Virus record (IMG/VR): IMGVR_UViG_3300003321_000691
Location: 32,001 to 96,000 of that record
DNA length: 64,000 bases
DNA from: a virus
Strand: one strand, 5' to 3'
Position numbers and translations under genes: made by a program. Positions 23,954-30,885 of this stretch are shown one piece after another; the stretch's first letter is position 1; each line of letters begins with the position of its first letter. The notes under the pieces were generated by a model. The model did no database searches. It saw nothing but the letters and a program-made list of their open reading frames with translations, and was not told the origin of the DNA.

Positions 23954-25573
23954 TTACAGGGAGACGGTGCCCTGGACGTTGGTCTTGTGGATGGCGCCCG
24001 ACCGGGTCGCGTTCCACTTGACGTTGTTGAGGGTGCGGGTCGCCTTGTCCGTGCTCGCGACGTTCGCGACCAGCGGCACGGTGATCGTTGGCGCCGGCTT
24101 GGCCGCGTAGATCTTGCGCCGCACGGCCTCCTTGAGAGTGGCGATGACCGCCGCCTCGATGCGTGCGATGCCGGAGTCTTCGTATTCGACCTTGTCGCCA
24201 CCAGCCTCGACGTTGAACACGCGAACCTGCATGTCGTTGGCCACCCAGTCGTCACCGACGATGGCGTCCATGAACTCGCCATCCGCGCACGTACCCTCGA
24301 AGGTGATCGAGAGGCCGGCCACCAGCTGGATGCTGTTGCCCTGGCGAGCGCGGAGGTTGGTCTTCTGCGTGGTCGTGAATGTCACCGACGAGACGCCGGC
24401 CAGCGGCTTGAACTTCCAAGTAGCCGAGCCTGGGTCCTTCGGGAGCATCTTGCCGAGCCACGCCGGGCCGGCCATCTGCGCCGGAATCGGGTGGTAGATC
24501 GCCATCGTGCGCGTGTACGCGAGGGTGTGAAGCGCGTCGATCGTGTCCGCCGAGCCGCCGGTGCCACCCGTGACGGTGAGCGCCGCGGTCTCGCAGACCT
24601 GCGGGATGTAGATCTTGCGGCCGGCGCCCTCCGTCCAGGCAGCCGCAGCCGTGACGACAGCCTGGCTGTTGAAGATCGTCGAGAGGGCGTACCAGTCCGT
24701 GGTCGAGGCCAGAGCGATGGCGTTGAGGTCCGCCGTGACGCCCGGGTCGGCGTGCGTCTGCTTGTTCGAGAGCAACGCCGGGTCATTCACGGCGAGCGAG
24801 AACCAGTTGCCGGCGGCAAGGCCGGTCACGGTCATGGTCAGGCTGCCGGCCGAGCCTGTGGTGGCCGCGGTGTAGTTCGCGCCGGTGACTGCGTTGAGCT
24901 GGGCGACGAGCTGCTGGATGACGACGTCCTGGTTGGTCGCACCGCGGAGCAGAGTCTGCGTGCCCGAGCCCGTGGTCGTGATGTCGATCGCCGTCGGGAC
25001 CAGAGCGTTCGCCTTGGAGGTCGCGAGCTTGATGGTGTTCGCGTCGACGACGATGACCCAATACGGGGTGTTGGCCGTCAGCGGCGCCGGCAAGCCGCCG
25101 CCGGAGTTGGAGATGTAGTAGGGGCCGTCGCCCGAGGCCATGCCGTGGGCCGTGGCGACGATAGTGTCAGCGGCCGGGGTCACGGTACCGAGCGTGACGT
25201 CCGCCAGCGTCGTGAAGCTCGCCGTCGACGAGGTCACGCCACGACCAGCGACCGAGATCGCGTAGGTGGTGCCGGCAGCGCCGAACGTGTTCAGACCGAT
25301 CGCGTACGCCTGGGTCGGCTTGTTCACGCCGCGGCCAATAGCCACCTGCACCGGGCGAGGGGTTTGCGAGAACGCAGCGTTGGCCGCGAGGTACTCCGGC
25401 GAGTCGGTGGCGAAGCCGTCCGACACCATGCCAGGGAGGTCGCTGTAGTAGCGAATGCGATCCGGCCAGGTCGCGCTGTAGCCCAGAATCATCTGGGTAC
25501 CGAACCCGATCTGGGAGATACCTACCTGATCCCGGGTGATTGAGATGGTTACGTAGTCGTCCAGGGTCGCCAT
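23954..25573 (-). CDS. Tail sheath protein (DUF3383-like)
   Basis: The 539-residue product begins with VTISITRDQVGISQIGFGTQ and WPDRIRYYSDLPGMVSDGF, the DUF3383 sheath pattern, and ends with a conserved-looking core (AIARIEAAVIATLKEAVR). It proves a contractile tail. Residues about 130-210 form an inserted module (TAHGMASGDGPYYIS...LTANTPYWVI...NALVPTAIDITTTGSGTQ) that also occurs in two other virion proteins here. A TGGCAT motif lies 19 bases upstream of its ATG. Confidence 0.88.
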   Translation of the reverse strand: MATLDDYVTISITRDQVGISQIGFGTQMILGYSATWPDRIRYYSDLPGMVSDGFATDSPEYLAANAAFSQTPRPVQVAIGRGVNKPTQAYAIGLNTFGAAGTTYAISVAGRGVTSSTASFTTLADVTLGTVTPAADTIVATAHGMASGDGPYYISNSGGGLPAPLTANTPYWVIVVDANTIKLATSKANALVPTAIDITTTGSGTQTLLRGATNQDVVIQQLVAQLNAVTGANYTAATTGSAGSLTMTVTGLAAGNWFSLAVNDPALLSNKQTHADPGVTADLNAIALASTTDWYALSTIFNSQAVVTAAAAWTEGAGRKIYIPQVCETAALTVTGGTGGSADTIDALHTLAYTRTMAIYHPIPAQMAGPAWLGKMLPKDPGSATWKFKPLAGVSSVTFTTTQKTNLRARQGNSIQLVAGLSITFEGTCADGEFMDAIVGDDWVANDMQVRVFNVEAGGDKVEYEDSGIARIEAAVIATLKEAVRRKIYAAKPAPTITVPLVANVASTDKATRTLNNVKWNATRSGAIHKTNVQGTVSL

Positions 25574-25591
25574 GGGGTACTCCGAGAGCTT

Positions 25592-25605
25592 GGCATGATT
25601 ATTGC
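25592..25605 (-). promoter_or_regulatory. TGGCAT-N5-TTGC motif upstream of the sheath gene
   Basis: The plus strand reads TGGCATGATTATTGC at 25591-25605, in the gap between the neck and sheath genes. This stretch is AT-richer than its surroundings. It may mark a late promoter or an operator for the tail genes. Confidence 0.45.
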
Positions 25606-25618
25606 ACTAGTCGAGGGT

Positions 25619-26464
25619 TCAAGGGAGAACCCAGGTTACGGGCGTTTCCACCACGCCATCGACGGTGGGGGTCGCCACCACCCGCTCGATGTAGGTGTCC
25701 GGATCCTGGACCTCGCTCTTGAGCGACAAGGTCAGCGTGAGCGTCGCCCTGGGCTCCAGGACGGTTGCGTTGATGGTGCCGTCCGTCGAGCTGACGCCGC
25801 TGGTCTGCATCACGCCTACGCCCGCCGCCCGGAGGAGGGCTGCGCGGCGCGGAAGCGCGCTCACAACCGCGTCGAGTAGTGCGGTGGGAGACGCAGAGCC
25901 CTCGGCGTTGCCGCCGTAGCACTGGACCGAAACCGTGACGCGACGCATGCCGCGGGAGAGTGCACTCAGCTCGGCGCCCGCCTTGCGCGTCGCCACTACT
26001 GCCACTACCTGGATGGTGCCCGAGCCGGCCGAGGTGATATCGACCGTGATCGGAACCCAGGCGTTCTGGAACGTCGACGCGAGCTTGAAGTGATCGGCGT
26101 CGACTGGGACGATCCAGTAGTTCGTCAGCGCAGCAAGTCCGGCCGGGACAGCGCCGGACGAAGTCACTTGGATAGGGCCGTCGCCCTGTGCGAGACCGTG
26201 CCCAACGCAAGTGAGCGTGTCTGCTGTGGTATCTACGGCCGTAACGGTCTTCGCGGCGAATGTCAGAGGCGCATCCGTGTAGTCGGTCCAGTCGATGCCC
26301 TGGCGGAGGATCGTCATGACACGCATGCCAACGAAGGGCGTCGGCGGGCGTTGGTCGCCCTGGAGATTCCAGATGACCGACGAGCCAACAATGCCGGTCG
26401 CGTCGGAAATACAGTCGTGGATGGCGTCCTCCACCGTCGACCATGGGATGCCCGGGCCGCTCAT
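25619..26464 (-). CDS. Neck terminator-like protein with HGLAxGDG module
   Basis: The 281-residue product starts at ATG 26464. PWSTVEDAIHDCISDATG and SVIWNLQGDQRPPTPFVGMRVM match phage neck/tail-terminator (gp12-like) proteins. Residues about 95-170 are the same inserted module as in the sheath (VGHGLAQGDGPIQVTSSG...PITVDITSAGSGT). It would cap the tail at its head-proximal end. Confidence 0.65.
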   Translation of the reverse strand: MSGPGIPWSTVEDAIHDCISDATGIVGSSVIWNLQGDQRPPTPFVGMRVMTILRQGIDWTDYTDAPLTFAAKTVTAVDTTADTLTCVGHGLAQGDGPIQVTSSGAVPAGLAALTNYWIVPVDADHFKLASTFQNAWVPITVDITSAGSGTIQVVAVVATRKAGAELSALSRGMRRVTVSVQCYGGNAEGSASPTALLDAVVSALPRRAALLRAAGVGVMQTSGVSSTDGTINATVLEPRATLTLTLSLKSEVQDPDTYIERVVATPTVDGVVETPVTWVLP

Positions 26465-26841
26465 GGGTTGACCTTTCGGGCGATGCGCACGCGCCAGTGG
26501 GAGTCGCCATCGAGTGTCCACTTCTCGACGGAGCGGACTACCCACGGCTCCGCGATCCCGTTATCGTTGGGGATCATGACCTCGTCGGGTGCGGTGTCCA
26601 CGTCGCGCGTAGCGAGCCGAGTCGCGGTGTAGAGCCACTGCTGCTGCTCGCCGCGCTGAGACTCTTCGAGCACCAAGAGATCACGTCCCGAGAGGGGTTC
26701 GACCACAGCCACGATCGAAAACGTCGACGGCGTGCCGGCGAGCTTGCGGCCCTTGTCGTCGTAGCCGGGCGTGGCTGGCTTGATCCGGTTGACCTTGTAG
26801 GTCCCGGTTGCGAATGAGTCGATGACGTCTAGCAGGCCCAT
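26461..26841 (-). CDS. Neck or head completion protein, hypothetical
   Basis: The 126-residue product starts at ATG 26841 and ends in an ATGA overlap with the terminator-like gene. GTYKVNRIKPATPGYDDKGRK and LEESQRGEQQQWLYTATRLATRD suggest a small beta-sheet protein. Its place in the head-tail connector block is the only functional clue. Confidence 0.55.
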   Translation of the reverse strand: MGLLDVIDSFATGTYKVNRIKPATPGYDDKGRKLAGTPSTFSIVAVVEPLSGRDLLVLEESQRGEQQQWLYTATRLATRDVDTAPDEVMIPNDNGIAEPWVVRSVEKWTLDGDSHWRVRIARKVNP

Positions 26842-26843
26842 GG

Positions 26844-27380
26844 CTACTCCTCGCCCCCGCTCTCACCTTCGCCCGCGCCCTCGCCAGACTCAGCCGTGGC
26901 GGTCACGCCTTCGACCTTCCAGCTAATCGCGTTCAGGAGCTGCCCTTGGTCGACGAGGGTGACATGGCTGCCCTTGCGTTTGATCGTGCGGCGTCCGGCC
27001 TCAGACTCGGCGAGTCGGGGTACGACTTGCTCAGAAGTGATGGTGTTCTTGATGGCCGTCGAGACGAAGGTGCCGAGTAGGCCGAGAGCCTCGGACAGTT
27101 CGATCTTTGCCTTGAGGTACGAGACCGCGATCCGGCTGGTCTGCTTCTTGATGTCATCTCGGCGCAGCTCGAACGTGCGTCGGATGAAACTGCGCTCCGG
27201 GATGTGCGCAGCTGGCGAGCCGAACTCGTGGATGGCGGCAAGCTCGACCATCGAGATGCCCGATTCGTGCTGCCCCGATGACGCCAGGACGCCGACTTTG
27301 ACCTTCGCGCCCTCGGCCATCGCAGCGCGCACCTTGGCGCGGAGCTGTTTCCAGCCCTTGAGGTTGACGTGCGATGGCAC
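26844..27380 (-). CDS. HK97 gp10-like neck protein
   Basis: The 178-residue product starts at GTG 27380. KVKVGVLASSGQHESGISMVELAAIHEFGSPAAHIPERSFIRRTF matches the gp10-like family, in which the IHEFG and IPxRxFxR blocks are conserved. The tail end is a Gly/Glu-rich low-complexity run. It probably joins head and tail. Confidence 0.72.
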   Translation of the reverse strand: MPSHVNLKGWKQLRAKVRAAMAEGAKVKVGVLASSGQHESGISMVELAAIHEFGSPAAHIPERSFIRRTFELRRDDIKKQTSRIAVSYLKAKIELSEALGLLGTFVSTAIKNTITSEQVVPRLAESEAGRRTIKRKGSHVTLVDQGQLLNAISWKVEGVTATAESGEGAGEGESGGEE

Positions 27381-27381
27381 G

Positions 27382-27786
27382 CTACCCGTCCCAGCCCGGG
27401 TCCGACGGTCCCAGGCCACCCGCGTTGAGCACGAGGCCCGCACGAGCTGCGGTGGTCTTGGCGAGCCCCATGTAGAGCGTGCCGTACGACGTCAGCACCA
27501 GCGAAGTCTTGTAGCCGAGCATGGGGTTGCTGTACGACCGCGACAGTCCACCCGCCGACTCCGACGCGACCATGCCCACACGGCCTCGCATGCGGCCGAG
27601 GGTCGCGAGATGCGCGGCGTAGTAGATACGTCCGGCACGCAGCTTGGGCGAATCCTCTCCGCCCCACACGTCGACCGCGAGGTGTGAGTTGGCGACCGCG
27701 AGGATGACTTCCTGCGCGATCGGTGTGACCACGTCGCCCGCTAGCTCGGGCGCGACGGCCTGCACGTCTTCCCAGGTGATAGCCAT
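27382..27786 (-). CDS. Head-tail connector protein (DUF4054-like)
   Basis: The 134-residue product begins ITWEDVQAVAPELAGDV and has AGRIYYAAHLATLGRMRG, then SESAGGLSRSYSN and TSYGTLYMGLAKTT. This is the DUF4054 layout of head completion proteins that bind below the portal. Confidence 0.75.
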   Translation of the reverse strand: MAITWEDVQAVAPELAGDVVTPIAQEVILAVANSHLAVDVWGGEDSPKLRAGRIYYAAHLATLGRMRGRVGMVASESAGGLSRSYSNPMLGYKTSLVLTSYGTLYMGLAKTTAARAGLVLNAGGLGPSDPGWDG

Positions 27787-28763
27787 TACGATGCCGCCGG
27801 GGTCGGGGTTAGGATGGCGTTGCCGCCGGCCGAGTCCTGTAGGACTGAGATGACCGCGCCAAGCGATCCGTCGACGGGGACATACGTGTTAGCTGGGATG
27901 TAGGTCGAGCCGTTGCCTTTGGTCGCGACCGTCGACGTGGTGATGCCGCCGTTGTTGGTCGTGATGTCGATCGCCGTGCCAGCCGACGCGTTGGCGTAGG
28001 TGGTCGCGAGTTGGAACGTCGTCGCCGATGTTGCGATGACGAAGTAGGTCGTCGAGGCCGAGAGCCCAGTCGGGAGCGTGCCGTCTACCCAGCCCTGCGT
28101 GAGCAGTGGATTCACGGTGAACGGCGTCGTGACGCGGGCGCGGATGAAGTAGAGCTGCGCCGAGCCGTTGATGCTGGTCGTGGCCCAGTCGGCCGGCGCT
28201 GTGGACACGACGGTGTACGTGCCCGCCGCCGCCTTGAAGCTGTTCGTGTTGTCGGTGACGCCCGAGAGCGCGGTCCAGGCCGACCCATTCCAGTACTCCC
28301 AGACCACTACGCCAACGGTGCCGGCGGTACCGATCTGGAGCTTGAGCGGGCCGTAGGTTGTCGTGTACCCAACAGCGAAGTAGTCGTTGGCGACGCCCGT
28401 CGCGAAGGGTGTCACGTCGTTCGCGGTCGCATTGTTGAGCGCCGTCGTGACGTCGACGATGGCACCGCCCGCCGCGATCTGGAACGCCTTGGATACGGCC
28501 GTGTCGCCGAGCGCAGCCACCTGGAGTGGGAAGCCTGTGGCCAGGCCGTGTGCCAGCGCCGTGGTTAGGGTGTCCGAGGACGCGCTGACTGACTGCACGG
28601 CCGTGTTCGCGCCACCCTGGGCAATCCAACCGTTGGAGGTGAGGACCAGGCTGTACTTCTTCCGCCCCATTTGGGTGTCGGTCTGGTAGCCGGTGACGTT
28701 GCCCGGGGTCGCCGTATAGGCAGCGACGATCGAGCCAGCTGGGTAGAGAGGGTAGAAGGACAT
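27786..28763 (-). CDS. Virion surface or decoration protein with HGLAxG modules
   Basis: The 325-residue product starts at ATG 28763. It contains two degenerate copies of the module shared with the sheath (ALAHGLATGFPLQVAALG, then a LPTGLSASTTYFVIATSATT part with ASAGTAIDITTNNG). It also has a VVVWEYWNGSAWTALSGV segment typical of adhesive beta domains. It lies next to the major capsid gene, so a capsid fibre or decoration role is likely. Confidence 0.55.
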   Translation of the reverse strand: MSFYPLYPAGSIVAAYTATPGNVTGYQTDTQMGRKKYSLVLTSNGWIAQGGANTAVQSVSASSDTLTTALAHGLATGFPLQVAALGDTAVSKAFQIAAGGAIVDVTTALNNATANDVTPFATGVANDYFAVGYTTTYGPLKLQIGTAGTVGVVVWEYWNGSAWTALSGVTDNTNSFKAAAGTYTVVSTAPADWATTSINGSAQLYFIRARVTTPFTVNPLLTQGWVDGTLPTGLSASTTYFVIATSATTFQLATTYANASAGTAIDITTNNGGITTSTVATKGNGSTYIPANTYVPVDGSLGAVISVLQDSAGGNAILTPTPAAS

Positions 28764-28782
28764 GGTGCTCCTGAAATGACGA

Positions 28783-28819
28783 AGGCCCCGGAGGAACCCC
28801 GATGGGGCCGCCGGGGCCT
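28783..28819 (-). terminator. Strong hairpin after the major capsid gene
   Basis: AGGCCCCGG (28783-28791) pairs with CCGGGGCCT (28811-28819) around an inner CCCC...GGGG hairpin. On the minus strand it is followed by TTCGTCATTTC, a weak T-rich tail. A partial terminator between the major capsid gene and the next genes would raise capsid expression relative to downstream genes. Confidence 0.65.
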
Positions 28820-28842
28820 ATATGGGCTAGGTGCCCAAGACG

Positions 28843-29910
28843 TTAGTCGGTCGAGTCGGTAATGCCGTCGCCGTACGAGATGCTCGCCGGGTGCATCGCG
28901 ACAACGCCGCCGGTGCGCATGTGGCAGAGAGTCTTGTACTCCCAGCCCGACTGCTGCGGAGGCAGCTGCTCGAACTCGACCGGGAGGAGGCACACGAGGC
29001 GCTCCGGGCTCTTGTCGTAGCAGACCATGCGGCCCGTCGAACCCGACCAGTTACCCGACTGGCTCTGGTCCAGGCGGTACGTCGGACGCACTTCCTGGAT
29101 GAACGGGTTGGTGTCCTCGAAGAAGGACAGGATGGTCTGGTTCGAGCCATCACCCATGCGGCGCGTCGCGGCAATTTGGTACGCCTTGAGCGGGAGGAGC
29201 AGGGTGGTCGGCTGGTAGACGCCGAAGCTCGACGTCACGACGTTGTTGACGAAGTTGTGCATGTCGAGCACGATTTCGTCCGCCGTCTTGTCGCGCCAGA
29301 GCTTGGTGCCCTTCGCGCCGTTGGCGACCGTGAACGAGGTCGTGTTCGAGAGGGTGGTGAGACCCTTGAGGCCGCCGGCCGTATCACCGTAGAAGATGAT
29401 CTGGTCGATCTTCAGCTCCATCGCGTAGCGCGCGGCCATCGCCTTGCGTACGTCCAGGGGCAGCTGGGCCATCATGCCGGCGCGCAGCTCCTGGAAGTTG
29501 TAGCCGTACATGACGCCGTACGGCTTGATGAGCTGCGTGCTCTCGGCACCCTTCACGTCAGCGCGGGGCGGGTCCTGCGCGTAGTCGTCGACCAGGGCGG
29601 CAGCGCCGACCTTATCGAACGAACGGTAGGTCCAGAGGCTCGCGCCAGGGCCCATCGACGAGTCGATTGGCACGAGCGACTTGCCTTCGAGGCGGGGGTA
29701 CAGGACTTCCAGGAGGCCTGGACGGATGTACTCCAGCTGGCGTGCAAACCAGATGGACTCCGAGGCGTCACGGTGGGAGATGCCCTGGAGCAGCCACTGC
29801 TGCTTCGCGTTGCAGCCGTCGAAGCGAGCGTCGCGCGGGACGAACGTCTGCGAGGCCGAGAGCATCTTGCTGTGACGCTCTGGAGAGAACTGGGTGTGCG
29901 TGAAGGCCAT
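28843..29910 (-). CDS. Major capsid protein (DUF2184-like)
   Basis: The 355-residue product has DDYAQDPPRADVKGAESTQLIKPYGVMYGYNFQELRAG, PLKAYQIAATRRMGDGSNQTIL and the ending CHMRTGGVVAMHPASISYGDGI. This agrees with DUF2184 major capsid proteins of HK97 fold. It is preceded by the cement-like and scaffold genes and followed by a hairpin, as is usual for the most highly expressed virion gene. Confidence 0.85.
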   Translation of the reverse strand: MAFTHTQFSPERHSKMLSASQTFVPRDARFDGCNAKQQWLLQGISHRDASESIWFARQLEYIRPGLLEVLYPRLEGKSLVPIDSSMGPGASLWTYRSFDKVGAAALVDDYAQDPPRADVKGAESTQLIKPYGVMYGYNFQELRAGMMAQLPLDVRKAMAARYAMELKIDQIIFYGDTAGGLKGLTTLSNTTSFTVANGAKGTKLWRDKTADEIVLDMHNFVNNVVTSSFGVYQPTTLLLPLKAYQIAATRRMGDGSNQTILSFFEDTNPFIQEVRPTYRLDQSQSGNWSGSTGRMVCYDKSPERLVCLLPVEFEQLPPQQSGWEYKTLCHMRTGGVVAMHPASISYGDGITDSTD

Positions 29911-29931
29911 GATGGTTTTTCCGTACGTGCG

Positions 29932-30333
29932 TTACAGGAGACGGCAGTGAGCGACGAAGCGCGTGCCAATGGGAAGGTTGGCGGCGGTGCCGTTCTTGGT
30001 GCAGACGACCTTGAGGACGTCGCCCTTGGCGCCGCTGATGGAAGTGCCTGGCGTACCCTGGCCGAATGCGAGGTCGGCGAGAGTGCCGACGCCCGACGGG
30101 GTCAGGTCCACGGTCGACAGGACTGTCGCACCGGCTTGGAGCGTGATGGTGTAGCGGTTCGACGCATCGGCCGTGTAGCCGCCCGGAAACTCGCACTCGA
30201 AGGAGTCGACGATGTAGTCGCGCTCCATCGTGCACAGAGCCAGCGACGTGGTCGCGGAGATCGCAGCCACTGCCGAGCAATCCGGGAGGACGCGTTCGGC
30301 GAGCGTGGTGTTTGTGCGGCGTGGGGTAGCCAT
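29932..30333 (-). CDS. Small head protein, possible decoration
   Basis: The 133-residue product (FECEFPGGYTADASNRYTITLQAG, KGDVLKVVCTKNGTAANLPIGTRFV) is a beta-rich protein between the cement-like and capsid genes. Its position and composition suggest a capsid decoration protein. No family name is certain. Confidence 0.55.
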   Translation of the reverse strand: MATPRRTNTTLAERVLPDCSAVAAISATTSLALCTMERDYIVDSFECEFPGGYTADASNRYTITLQAGATVLSTVDLTPSGVGTLADLAFGQGTPGTSISGAKGDVLKVVCTKNGTAANLPIGTRFVAHCRLL

Positions 30334-30352
30334 GGTGGATCAGCTCCTGGAG

Positions 30353-30883
30353 CTACTTGTTGCGGAAGTCGACTTCGAGGAGCGCGACCTGGCCAGCGGT
30401 CGCAACCGAGAGCCACTGGCCCATGTTGGTCGCGTCGATGCAGGTCGAACCACCGGCGTCCGTCGAACGCGCGGCGCCGAGCGTGCCACCCGCGTAGCGG
30501 ATGAATAGGCGGTCACCGACGTTGCAGCCGTCTTCGCAGGTCACATAGATGCGACCGGCGCGGAGGCAGCTGAATGGGATGCCGACGACGAGGCCCGTCG
30601 AGTCCAACTCGCCAACGGTCGTACCGTCCGGGAGGGTGAACGTACGCTCGTAGTTGTGGCGGTGGATGATGACGCCCGCGATCTTGGCGGTCGACGCTGC
30701 TGGGAGGATCGAGTCCTCCGCCGACGCAGGGCTCGACGTCTTGAACGCTACGATGGCGCCGAACGGCATCGACGCCGAGGCTTCCGAGTTACGCAGCGTG
30801 AAGCTGCTCATCGGGTTGGCGTCGGCGAGCATGCCTGCGAAGGCAACTGCCGGGGCGACAGGGACTGAGGTCTGGACGGCCAT
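30353..30883 (-). CDS. Structural cement-like capsid protein
   Basis: The 176-residue product has AFAGMLADANPMSSFTLRNSEA, FGAIVAFKTSS, GVIIHRHNYE, then SCLRAGRIYVTCEDGCNVGDRLFIRYAGG. The layout resembles cement proteins (gp24/gp53-like) that stabilise the capsid and are encoded just before the major capsid gene. Confidence 0.65.
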   Translation of the reverse strand: MAVQTSVPVAPAVAFAGMLADANPMSSFTLRNSEASASMPFGAIVAFKTSSPASAEDSILPAASTAKIAGVIIHRHNYERTFTLPDGTTVGELDSTGLVVGIPFSCLRAGRIYVTCEDGCNVGDRLFIRYAGGTLGAARSTDAGGSTCIDATNMGQWLSVATAGQVALLEVDFRNK

Positions 30884-30885
30884 GA

